From the NCBI RefSeq assembly GCF_900169565.1, contig NZ_LT828648.1:1180876-1244875 (forward strand): a stretch of DNA of 64,000 bases. The letters are read 5' to 3'. Origin of the DNA: Nitrospira japonica (GTDB lineage: Bacteria > Nitrospirota > Nitrospiria > Nitrospirales > Nitrospiraceae). The notes below the pieces were generated by a model. That model did not search any database. It saw nothing but the letters and a program-made list of their open reading frames with translations, and was not told the origin of the DNA. The number at the start of each line of letters is the position of its first letter. The first letter of the stretch is position 1. The position numbers and the translations under genes were made by a program. Shown here piece by piece: positions 1-8,018 of the stretch.

Positions 1-117
1 CGCAAAAAACGGGTCGTTGCTATTTTCCAAAGACATATAGTGTTTCTATTTTTACATTCTTCACTATGGTTCAGCCGTTTTTATGAGGCTCGTGAACATG
101 AACTCCAAGGCGAAAAT

Positions 118-717
118 CTAATAGCGGCCGGAGGCGCTACTGTTATTGTCGAGTAGGCCATCCGCTCCCGAAAAGAAATTGTTCACGGCTTCCATTACGT
201 CCTTAATATTCGGTACATCGAAAGGTACATCGGGCAAACAAACCAATGCCCCTTTTTTATCCGTCGAGTAACGAAAAGAAAAGGAGCTTTTATCAAGTTC
301 GTGGAAGTCCTTAACGACATGCTCCACGGCCACTAAGCACTCAGTATCTCCATCTGCTTCAAGGGCAATCATTATCTTCTTACAGACTTTCCAAAGCTGC
401 CAAAGGTTATGGTTCGCGTAATCCTCCGCAGGGATGTCGGTGTATCCTCTGTACCGGTCGATAATCCATTTGAGCGCCAACTCTAACCCGTGCCGGTAGC
501 AGAAAAGGATTGGATAGACGAGTTCATGTCGAAGCGCCCGCTCATTGGGATGACACGCCTCGACCAACATCCTGCCAGCTTGCATATACCCATTCCAAAT
601 GTGCGCGTGCCGCGCGATTTCATGTTCAGCGAATGAGACAGATCGATGCCAGTCATTCTCAGCGCGGAGTAAGCGGTCTCCCTTCTTGGGCCACTTGTAC
701 TCGTTCTCGGATTCCAT
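118..717 (-). CDS. HEPN-like alpha-helical protein
   Basis: A 199-residue, mostly helical soluble protein with no signal peptide or membrane segment. The central stretch around YRHGLELALK (about residues 74-83) resembles the helix of HEPN-like proteins, which often carry an Arg/His motif and sit beside toxin or defence genes. The family match is by resemblance only and the RNase motif is not clear-cut. The ATG at 717 is supported by a strong ribosome site (GGAAGGAG) seven bases upstream. It is transcribed away from the sce7726-sce7725-RES operon to its right, so the two do not share a transcript. It could equally be an uncharacterised helical protein with no nuclease role. Confidence 0.6.
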   Translation of the reverse strand: MESENEYKWPKKGDRLLRAENDWHRSVSFAEHEIARHAHIWNGYMQAGRMLVEACHPNERALRHELVYPILFCYRHGLELALKWIIDRYRGYTDIPAEDYANHNLWQLWKVCKKIMIALEADGDTECLVAVEHVVKDFHELDKSSFSFRYSTDKKGALVCLPDVPFDVPNIKDVMEAVNNFFSGADGLLDNNSSASGRY

Positions 718-852
718 CGTTTGACTCCTTCCTACATGTTCCCTTCGTCGTCTTGTGACCCTAAAAATCCATCAGAGCCTTCCTCTGTGATCATCTGGGT
801 GCGGAGCCAGAAAGGCTCCGATGGTGGGGGCCTCCATCTAACGGAGGAAACG

Positions 853-1026
853 ATGAAACTTATTACACGATTTGAAATGGTATCCAAGTCTACAAGTGAG
901 CTTTACGCGCTACAGCGCGAAACATTCAATGCGCTTTGTGCCAGGAAGCCGCATAGCAGCGAACAGCGCACCTGCCTTGCATCGCTCGCCAATCTCGAAG
1001 CCGAAATTAACTCGCGAACGCCATAA
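853..1026 (+). CDS. Small conserved hypothetical protein (57 aa)
   Basis: A 57-residue ORF starting MKLITRFEMV, with a clear Shine-Dalgarno (GGAGG at 843-847) placed correctly before the ATG at 853. A longer reading from 721 is possible, but its extra N-terminus has no ribosome site and unnatural composition. I recall short proteins of this type (MKLITRYE start, then a Leu/Ala-rich helix ending in LASLENIRAEL-like sequence) as a widespread hypothetical family in soil and water bacteria, of unknown role. It lies just upstream of the sce7726 operon on the same strand, with a 75-bp AT-rich gap that probably holds that operon's promoter. Confidence 0.6.
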   Translation: MKLITRFEMVSKSTSELYALQRETFNALCARKPHSSEQRTCLASLANLEAEINSRTP

Positions 1027-1101
1027 CAAACGGTACATTTATCCCTTATGAGCTGGTAACGATATGAAAAATAATGACATTATGATATAAGCAGGTGCAT
1101 A

Positions 1102-2055
1102 TTGGAATATATTGCGTTAGAGTTTATCCGAAGGCATCCCCATTCAGGCCGCATCAGTATGATCATGACCAACCTGGTATCAGAGCAATTAGCTGCGCTA
1201 TCGCATCTCTTCTCCTCAGGTGTGGTCCGAGAAATGGCGAGAAAAGGCAGGTCGTCTATCTTCGCGAGATTGGCGAATGAATCTGGCCTTCAACAGTCAT
1301 TGCCTTCATCTCACCTTGTAAGGGACTTGTTCGATATAGCATTCTCACTGCTAAAACGCGAAGGTTACCGGCACGAGTATATCTATAAAGCCGCGCTGAC
1401 CCACAATATATTACTCGGCACACACCGACTGAGAACGGCGTCAATGCTAACTGAATTTCGCATAGGTGAATGTAAGGCGGATGTGGCAATTCTTAACGGC
1501 ACGTCGACTGTTTATGAGATTAAATCCGAACGCGATTCTCTGAGCAGACTAGAGCGACAAGTCGCGGCGTACTCGAAGGTTTTCGCTACAGTATATGTCA
1601 TAGCTGCTGAGGGACACGTTCCTTCAATTCTAAAATCAGTACCACCATATGTTGGCGTAATGCGTCTCAACAACCGCTACCAGATTCAAAAAGTAAGGGA
1701 GGCATTAGATCAGCCAGAGCGTACTAACCCGGATGCAATATTTGATTCGATACGAACACAAGAAGCACGCGCGATCCTTCTTGCCCAGGGAGCGAAGCTT
1801 CCGGTGGTGCCCAATACTGAACTGAATGGAGCACTTCGGGAATTGTTCGTTAAGCTGAAGCCACACGAGGCGCACGACGGCATGGTGCGTGTCCTTAAGA
1901 AGACGCGTACACTCCTAAGACTCTCTGACTTGGTCGCTCAGCTTCCGTATTCACTTCAGACCGCTGCCCTTTCCGTACCCCTTCGAAAACTAGATCATGT
2001 GAGGCTTGTCTCCGCAGTGAACACTCGATTAAAAGACGCAATGGTTTGGGCGTAG
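1102..2055 (+). CDS. sce7726 family protein, PD-(D/E)XK nuclease-like
   Basis: About 317 residues, matching from memory the sce7726 family named after a Sorangium cellulosum gene. The region GECKADVAI...VYEIKSE (about residues 122-143) shows Asp127, then Glu139-x-Lys141 at the end of a predicted strand. That is the hallmark spacing of PD-(D/E)XK nuclease-fold proteins, so DNA or RNA cleavage is plausible but not shown. The N-terminal half is helical. The start is uncertain: the longest frame begins with TTG at 1102, while ATG at 1159 would remove 19 residues. It is followed after four bases by the sce7725 family gene and then a RES-domain gene, so the three are surely co-transcribed. Confidence 0.8.
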   Translation: MEYIALEFIRRHPHSGRISMIMTNLVSEQLAALSHLFSSGVVREMARKGRSSIFARLANESGLQQSLPSSHLVRDLFDIAFSLLKREGYRHEYIYKAALTHNILLGTHRLRTASMLTEFRIGECKADVAILNGTSTVYEIKSERDSLSRLERQVAAYSKVFATVYVIAAEGHVPSILKSVPPYVGVMRLNNRYQIQKVREALDQPERTNPDAIFDSIRTQEARAILLAQGAKLPVVPNTELNGALRELFVKLKPHEAHDGMVRVLKKTRTLLRLSDLVAQLPYSLQTAALSVPLRKLDHVRLVSAVNTRLKDAMVWA

Positions 2056-2059
2056 TCGT

Positions 2060-3004
2060 ATGTATCATCCATATTTCAGAGGAAAGCAGTACGAGCTGAT
2101 AACCATAAGAGAAATGGCCTCTATTCTTCAGGAGGCGGATTTTTGCCCGATAATCGAACCAGTCAAGGAAACCTTGAATGGGCTTAACAGAACGCTGAAA
2201 GCTGTTGCAGAGGTCGAGGGACGCGCCATATTGATCGTAAATCCTCACCATGGCGACCTTTCGGAATCAGGGAAACCTTTGACAGAGCTTTTACAAGAGG
2301 AGTTTCTCGACTTACCTGGAATATCAGCGGGGATTCTTCTCAAGCCCAACATGTCGGTGACCGATGCGCTTAAATGCTTCGAAAATCATTCTGATCACTC
2401 ACCTTGTTTCATACATGCAGGCTTTACCGACGCCAAAACCTTGTCTGGCAGGTTAGACCTGTCGATGAAAGATCAATGCCATATCTTTGTTGATCGGTTT
2501 TGCGGAAAGCTTTACCAAAAGCATTTCAAGCAGGCAACTAGAATACTTTTAAGAGACGGATTTCAAAAAAAGCGCAATCGGGATTACGAACAACTTGAGT
2601 TTTTTTCCGATCTTCATGCCACCTTCGAAGAAGAAGGCATGAATGGATTCGGCGATTTTTTGATTGTCGGTGATGATTATAGCGAAACAGGCGGTCCTGC
2701 ATATGCAGTCGCTATCCATTTGACGTTTATAGATTCTGACCAGGACGATGCCATGCAGATTTATCATTTCGTGTCAGACCGACAAGATACACCCCAAGAC
2801 CCTGCAGGAAAGTTTGCCGAGGCACTGGATAAGATGATCTCGATCCTGAATAAACGAAACTCCAAGGTGGAGGAGACATCAGCGGTCCAAGAGTTTCGCG
2901 AGCTCCAGCACCAAGGGCACTTCCCTGGTTTGGGATATATCAAGAAACTTTCGATGAATCATCACATCGAGACGCTTGCCCGCTACTTTACCCCGGCGAC
3001 TTAG
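2060..3004 (+). CDS. sce7725 family protein
   Basis: A 314-residue protein starting MYHPYFRGKQYELITIRE, the characteristic opening of the sce7725 family (consensus roughly MYxPYLRGKQFELIALRE). The family is known as the constant genomic partner of sce7726 proteins, and its biochemical function is not established. No signal peptide, membrane segment or familiar catalytic motif is visible. It begins four bases after the sce7726 stop and ends six bases before the RES gene, so all three form one operon. By position it could be an adaptor, inhibitor or sensor for the PD-(D/E)XK-like partner. That role is inferred only. Confidence 0.8.
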   Translation: MYHPYFRGKQYELITIREMASILQEADFCPIIEPVKETLNGLNRTLKAVAEVEGRAILIVNPHHGDLSESGKPLTELLQEEFLDLPGISAGILLKPNMSVTDALKCFENHSDHSPCFIHAGFTDAKTLSGRLDLSMKDQCHIFVDRFCGKLYQKHFKQATRILLRDGFQKKRNRDYEQLEFFSDLHATFEEEGMNGFGDFLIVGDDYSETGGPAYAVAIHLTFIDSDQDDAMQIYHFVSDRQDTPQDPAGKFAEALDKMISILNKRNSKVEETSAVQEFRELQHQGHFPGLGYIKKLSMNHHIETLARYFTPAT

Positions 3005-3010
3005 ATCGCC

Positions 3011-4048
3011 ATGAAGTGCTGCCCAGAATGCTTCGGTGATCGCGGTCTTCGCCACAACATCTTCCCTCTTCTTGCGACAGAAAAAGGCGCATGCTCATTC
3101 TGCACAATGGAGAATCAGGCGCTCCTAAACCCGAAGCAGTTGCAAGACTACTTTGAGCTCCTGGTAAGTGCGTATCGCCCGGACGCGAATGGAAAGCTGC
3201 TCGTCCATTGGTTTCGGAATGATTGGGGTTTGTTTATGAACCCAATTATGAATGATGCTAAAGCAAAGGAGCTTCTTGGCGAGGTGTTAGATGACGGTGA
3301 CATTGTTCGAAAACCCTTTCTGCCTTCCGAAATTGTCGACAAGGATAGGTTAAGCGAATGGGAAAAACTTCGAGAAGAATTGATGTATCGAAATCGGTTT
3401 TTCCCCGATGTTGAACTCGACGAGGAGCGACTAAAAAACCTTCTTTCTCATCTAAGCGTCACTGCAGGGGAAGTTCCTGACGTGTGGTACAGAGCACGCA
3501 TAAAAACAGAAGATGTTCCATTTCCGATTGAGAAAATGGGTGCGCCAGACAAAAGGATTGCGGGACATGGACGTGCAAATCCGGCAGGTATCCCATACTT
3601 ATATCTCGGGTCAAATCCTAAAACCGCCGTATCTGAAATTAGACCTCACACAGGCGAAAAGGCATGTGTGGCCGACTTCAGAACTCCTGCTCCTCCTGAG
3701 CTTAAGCTTGTTGATCTACGCCAACCAAGAAGGACGGTGTCGCCATTTCTATTAGCAGAAGCGCTCGACATTCAAAAAATGAGAAACGATTTGCCCTTTC
3801 TTGAACGTCTCGGGTTGGAATTGACCACACCGGTCTTGCCTCAAGCAGCAGCTGTTGACTATACCCCCAGTCAATTTTTATGTGAGTTCATTAAGCAGTG
3901 TGGCTATGACGGAGTTATTTATCGCAGCTCGGTCAGCGACGGAATGAATTTAGCCCTCTTCTATCCCGAGAAAGCACAACCCGGGTCAGTGGTTGATTAT
4001 ACAGTTACCAGCGTGACCGTTGCGGTAGCTGAGACGGGCTCTCTTTGA
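3011..4048 (+). CDS. RES-domain protein with N-terminal zinc finger
   Basis: A 345-residue protein. The N-terminus carries two Cys-x2-Cys pairs (CPEC and CSFC within the first 35 residues), a probable zinc ribbon, followed by a helical segment. The C-terminal half (about 155-330) is a RES domain: WYRARI, then PYLYLGSNPKTAVSEIRP, then CGYDGVIYRSS. RES toxins such as MbcT and Xre-RES partners degrade NAD+ by phosphorolysis using conserved Arg, Tyr, Glu and Ser/Asn residues, and candidates for these are present. No Xre-type antitoxin gene is adjacent. Instead it closes the sce7726-sce7725 operon, suggesting that those proteins control or trigger it. NAD+ depletion here is inferred from the family. 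Confidence 0.82.
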   Translation: MKCCPECFGDRGLRHNIFPLLATEKGACSFCTMENQALLNPKQLQDYFELLVSAYRPDANGKLLVHWFRNDWGLFMNPIMNDAKAKELLGEVLDDGDIVRKPFLPSEIVDKDRLSEWEKLREELMYRNRFFPDVELDEERLKNLLSHLSVTAGEVPDVWYRARIKTEDVPFPIEKMGAPDKRIAGHGRANPAGIPYLYLGSNPKTAVSEIRPHTGEKACVADFRTPAPPELKLVDLRQPRRTVSPFLLAEALDIQKMRNDLPFLERLGLELTTPVLPQAAAVDYTPSQFLCEFIKQCGYDGVIYRSSVSDGMNLALFYPEKAQPGSVVDYTVTSVTVAVAETGSL

Positions 4049-4109
4049 GAAATTGACCCCGCTGAGCTCTGAAGCAAGTCCGGATCGCTCCTTTTTCTGC
4101 TCCTAAGCA

Positions 4110-5237
4110 CTACTGTTCGTAAGAGCTTCCACTGGTTCGCAAAAACAAGTTCATCTTGTCTATGTCGTCCATGCTGGAAACGTGATGGAGAAAGGCGATA
4201 TTAGCCTCGTGCGAAGCATCGATCAAATTGCGGAGCAGCTCAGCATTTTTCAAGCTCGCGCCAGTGAGTGAAACTCTGGTTTGGGAGATGACCTCGCGCG
4301 AGTTCTGCGCGAAGTAGCTGTGCATCTTGCCAATGAGACCGACGACGATGTCGGAAACCTGTATCCCAGGCTCCGATTTTGAGTCTGCAAACCTGTAGTG
4401 CGTTATTGGCACGCCATTGGATGTAGGCCTGATCGCTTCAATTTCATCCCGAATGGAATCTTCCATATCGAGGATGTGGCTGGAATGTTTGAAGATCGCA
4501 ATGCGGGTCAGATAGATAGCACCGAAGCTCTTGATCAGAAGATACGGCGTAAACCCTTCTATGAAATCGAGGCTAGGAAGGTTGCGTCCGGCTTGCAGCA
4601 TGCCCTTGAGCATCATTGCATTGAACTCAGGCAACACACCATCACTGCCCTCTACCAGCCTGAGCAGCTCATCAAGAAATGGCTTTCGGTTTTCCGGCGT
4701 GAGGTCGGGATAACTGTAGCGGAAAAATATGTCCGTCGTGGCTGGCAAATTCGCGCGCAGCAGCGTTGCCAGATCGGCCTTCAGCACGGCGTGCAATTCC
4801 ACCAGACGGGGCTCCTCTAATCGATAGAGCACCGAGTCCATTATATCGACCAGCGAACAATATAGCGGGTCTAGCGCATGATAGTGAACCATCAAGCCGC
4901 TATCGGAAATCCACTTTAAGAACGTGGTGAGCTTTTCGGACTTGAGCAGGTCCAGAAATTCTCCCTTTGCGACGTGTTTGAGCTTTATTTCGTCGGCGCT
5001 TGTCTGAATGCGCATCACATCGCGCAGCGACCGAATATCAAGTGGACGCGGCGTGCCGCTATGGACGATGCCGCCCAAAACGAAGATCGCAGGCTCTGCA
5101 ATATTTAAACCCTGCGCATCGAGGCGGAGCTTTTTGATGTTGTTCGTTTCGTCGTGATAGAACGTGTAAGGCTGATCAGCGTTCGATAAACCATACATCC
5201 CAATGTGCGCGTCTCGTATTTCCTCGATGTCCATCAC
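4110..5237 (-). CDS. DUF3800 domain protein
   Basis: A 375-residue protein. The opening YTFYHDETNN (about residues 24-33) matches the acidic first strand of DUF3800 proteins, and the late motif FADSKSEPGIQVSDIVVGLIG (about 284-303) matches their second conserved block. DUF3800 is thought to have an RNase H-like fold with acidic catalytic residues, and it is common in defence islands and mobile elements. Its ATG overlaps the stop of the upstream HExxH gene (ATGA, 5234-5237), so the two are translationally coupled. The gene runs convergently toward the RES gene, with about 60 bp between stops. Confidence 0.75.
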   Translation of the reverse strand: MMDIEEIRDAHIGMYGLSNADQPYTFYHDETNNIKKLRLDAQGLNIAEPAIFVLGGIVHSGTPRPLDIRSLRDVMRIQTSADEIKLKHVAKGEFLDLLKSEKLTTFLKWISDSGLMVHYHALDPLYCSLVDIMDSVLYRLEEPRLVELHAVLKADLATLLRANLPATTDIFFRYSYPDLTPENRKPFLDELLRLVEGSDGVLPEFNAMMLKGMLQAGRNLPSLDFIEGFTPYLLIKSFGAIYLTRIAIFKHSSHILDMEDSIRDEIEAIRPTSNGVPITHYRFADSKSEPGIQVSDIVVGLIGKMHSYFAQNSREVISQTRVSLTGASLKNAELLRNLIDASHEANIAFLHHVSSMDDIDKMNLFLRTSGSSYEQ

Positions 5238-6871
5238 AGCACATTCACGCTGCTAGGCCGCACGTCGTAGACGCCCTCAAAAGAGCGTTCGGCAAACTCT
5301 TGAATTTCCTGATCGCTGCCCTTTTGCGAGAGCCAACGATAATTGTAGGTGAAATGACCCGGCTGCGTGATCCATTGACGGGTCAGATCGTAAATGACGT
5401 TGTTCACATAGAAATCGTCGAAGGTTTCCTGCACATCCTTCTCGCTGCGTCCAGGTAAGAGCCTTGGGAACACGCCATCGTCGTCTTCCTTATCGACAAA
5501 CAACGCGCCGTGGCGCTCAAACAAAGTCAGTGCGTCCATCGATAGGCGATCCCCGCCCATCCAAGTTCCGGGCCAGCAGAAGAACTCAGGGCGGAGATAC
5601 TTGTCACGCATGAAGCTCAAAAAATGCGGAAAGAGGACACGCGCCGCAGAGTTCCCTTTCGAAAATCGGAACGTCTCGTATTCTGCCATCAATGGTTTGA
5701 ACTCAGGAGTTTCAATCCAGCGAGAAAAGTCGCGTGCGATACTGAGCGGCGAATGCTCGACCATGGCATCGCAAAGCTTTCGGCTCACCTCGCCGTACTC
5801 TTCGCGGGAGTAGTTTCTGATACTTCCAAGAACATCTGGGCACTTGAGACGTGCAAGCCTGCACAGCCATACGAAGCGTGCGCCGGGCTCGACATCGCGT
5901 ATGAAAGTCGGGAAGTGGACCAAGGGAAATGGAAAACCTGATCCTGGATTTATCGCCACATCGCAGATCAAAAGGAAGAGCGCGATTGTCGGGTGATCAA
6001 TCGAAGAAGGCCGTTCAAGCTCTGTAAGCTGGAGGAACGTTGAAAAGGCGCTGCCGTAAACGCCATCAAACATACCCGCCTCGTCGGCGGCCTCCATGCC
6101 GAGAAGTCCGCCCGTTGCAAAGTGTAGATACTGAAGCTGCACCATGCGGGCCTGGCCTTCAAATATCTCCTGTGCCCCAATAGGGTAGAGGGAGACAGGC
6201 GAGCCATAGTAATATCCTTCCGCCTTTTCCTCCCGAAGCTTGCGGAAGTGATCGCCCCAATCCTTGGGGTGCTGCATGACACAAAAGTTTGAGTCGGAGA
6301 CTGAGGCCAGCAAGAGCACACAGTTGCCGAGCGCAATTTCATATGAATGCCCGAGGCTTTCGAATAGCGGACTTTGTACGAGTTCTTTCGCACTCAGTGG
6401 GCTGACGGTTAGTGCCCTGAATGAGTCCATATCGAAGTGGTTATTGATTATGATGTTCGCCGTACCGCTCGGCGTTCCGTAGCCGCCTGCCGGCAACGTG
6501 TCGGCCAACTTCCGAATGGGCTTCTTGAAGCCGACGCTGGCGGTCAAGCTCTTCAAATGATCGTAGTTCGCGTGCGCCTGCGCAGGATAGGTCATGCTCA
6601 GTAGCAGCCCATAGGTCGATCCGACATGCTGCCACCAGTGAATTGTCTCGTGCAGATATGTCGAGAAGGCCTCTACGCCATCGAGGTCAACCATGCTCGA
6701 ATTTACGATGCCGCTAGGCATGGACGACAACTTGCTGCGGACTGCAGGCGAAAGGCGAAGAACAAACTGAATCGTACTATAAAGGCCGCGTCCGTTCAGC
6801 GTTGCGGCAAACGCCCCATTATTCGCTAGAGGACTGAAGTCATCGAGAAACTCGGTGCGCTCTCTAGGCAT
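5234..6871 (-). CDS. Putative HExxH metallopeptidase-like protein
   Basis: A 545-residue protein with no signal peptide. Residues 74-78 read HETIH within YLHETIHWWQHVGS, a canonical HExxH zinc-binding helix, so a cytoplasmic metallopeptidase-like function is plausible. The third zinc ligand is not obvious; EGQARM and EAADEAG lie downstream as candidates. The rest has no recognisable domain. It is coupled by a four-base ATGA overlap to the DUF3800 gene, indicating that the two act together. Upstream, eight bases away, is a 47-codon truncated ORF and then an hsdS remnant, so the pair sits in the scar of a restriction-modification locus. Calling it a defence pair is inference from context. Confidence 0.65.
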   Translation of the reverse strand: MPRERTEFLDDFSPLANNGAFAATLNGRGLYSTIQFVLRLSPAVRSKLSSMPSGIVNSSMVDLDGVEAFSTYLHETIHWWQHVGSTYGLLLSMTYPAQAHANYDHLKSLTASVGFKKPIRKLADTLPAGGYGTPSGTANIIINNHFDMDSFRALTVSPLSAKELVQSPLFESLGHSYEIALGNCVLLLASVSDSNFCVMQHPKDWGDHFRKLREEKAEGYYYGSPVSLYPIGAQEIFEGQARMVQLQYLHFATGGLLGMEAADEAGMFDGVYGSAFSTFLQLTELERPSSIDHPTIALFLLICDVAINPGSGFPFPLVHFPTFIRDVEPGARFVWLCRLARLKCPDVLGSIRNYSREEYGEVSRKLCDAMVEHSPLSIARDFSRWIETPEFKPLMAEYETFRFSKGNSAARVLFPHFLSFMRDKYLRPEFFCWPGTWMGGDRLSMDALTLFERHGALFVDKEDDDGVFPRLLPGRSEKDVQETFDDFYVNNVIYDLTRQWITQPGHFTYNYRWLSQKGSDQEIQEFAERSFEGVYDVRPSSVNVL

Positions 6872-6879
6872 TTTTGCTC

Positions 6880-7023
6880 TTACCCGCCGACTTCACATGC
6901 TTCTGTGACCATACGACGAAGGGCATTTCTTTGCCACGCGGGGCGTTTCTCCGCCCAGAGCACTAGGTCTGCGAGAGCGGCCTTTTCGGTTAGGGTAGCG
7001 GATTGGTTCGGAGTGGCGCTCAT
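6880..7023 (-). pseudogene. Truncated 47-codon ORF, probable remnant of an hsdS-linked gene
   Basis: A short frame from an ATG at 7023 to a stop at 6880-6882. It encodes a segment with the motif LWAEKRPAWQRNALRRMV. From memory, this Trp/Arg-rich motif opens larger ATPase-type proteins encoded directly after hsdS in type I restriction loci. Here it stops after 47 residues, eight bases before the HExxH gene. The most economical reading is that a deletion removed the rest of the gene. It could instead be a genuine small leader protein of the HExxH-DUF3800 pair. Confidence 0.45.
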
Positions 7024-7074
7024 GTGTTCACAAACCCTGCTTGAACGCCTTGTTGGGGGTTGCGGAAAAAGCAG

Positions 7075-7605
7075 TCATGAGAACACCCGTTCCAGTATTG
7101 CGGGCAGAAGTGCTTTGTTGGCGGTTCGGATCGCTGCATGCTTGTCCTTGAGCGCAACAACTTCGGCATGGAGGCGGTCGAAAGTCTGCTGGACAATGAG
7201 CCGAGGTAAGGGCACCTCAATAGCCATTAAGGACGGAGCCGTCATCGTTCGGTTACGGGCCCAAGTACCTGGAGAAGCCGCGTAAACCTTGTCGAATCCA
7301 TCTGGAGTAGTGAAGTAGTACCAGAGGAAGCCCGTCACGGCACAATCAGTCTTAGATTCGCATTTAAGCATCCGGTGGTTGCCGACGCAGCCATCATCTT
7401 CTACTTTGGCAATTGCAATGGCCTGCTCCCACGCCATGACCCAGAACTTTGTTAGTCTGCGGAACAGACGACCATGGGACTCGGAATTAACCTGCCCTTT
7501 GCAACATTGACCGTACCGCTCGCTGTACAAGCTCCGGACGGGATGAACCACCGTTGCGAACGGACTCATGATATAGAGGGATCTAGCTCCCAGTACACGG
7601 ACACT
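7075..7605 (-). pseudogene. hsdS: C-terminal remnant of a type I restriction specificity subunit
   Basis: The frame open from about 7605 to the stop at 7075 encodes the 3' third of an HsdS protein. It shows DDGCVGNHRM (typical of a target recognition domain end), a helical FLWYYFTTPDG segment, IEVPLPRLIVQQ and a C-terminal coiled coil closing with LLPAILERVFS. Full HsdS proteins are about 400-450 residues with two recognition domains; only about 165 residues remain. No hsdM or hsdR lies in the window. The upstream part has degenerated or been deleted, and AT-rich non-coding sequence follows. The remnant shows the locus once carried a type I restriction system. Confidence 0.6.
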
Positions 7606-8018
7606 TTACGGACACCTCATGGCCAATACTTCCAAACCCTCATACATAAAATAATGAAAGCGGTTCGAGATATCTGCGTACGGACGCTTTCCAGATATAG
7701 GCAAGTGAAATTGATATGCAAAAGCTCTCACCGACACACGAAGGTGCCGATTATTTCTGTTGCAACGCGGACTAGTAATTATCATGTGAAGATTTATCTG
7801 TGTGATTGAGAGAAAAAGGCTCACTGAAGCCCACTCCAGTATGACTCGCCATGCTTAGCAGAGTGGGAACAGCAACACAACCATTTCATCTTTACCTCGC
7901 TACAATTGCTTCGAGGCGACCTGTGATTGCATTCTAGTATATGCAACTCTCTTTCTACATCACTGACTGTTTCTGACACCTCCGCTGCCAGAGTTCTGAG
8001 TCACGATTTCCGTGTCAC
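7606..8018. other. AT-rich intergenic region
   Basis: About 410 bases between the hsdS remnant and the CHAT gene stop, with no convincing gene. Around 7590-7622 the minus strand carries two GTGTCCG heptamers four bases apart, the second extended to GTGTCCGTGTAC. The same arrangement recurs near 44128-44160. An imperfect hairpin (CTGAGT ... ACTCAG, about 7996-8022) overlaps the CHAT stop and may help end that transcript. Confidence 0.4.

Noticed and set aside
7606-7824. Short frames in the AT-rich gap left of the CHAT gene
   Set aside because: No ribosome sites, and composition like non-coding DNA.
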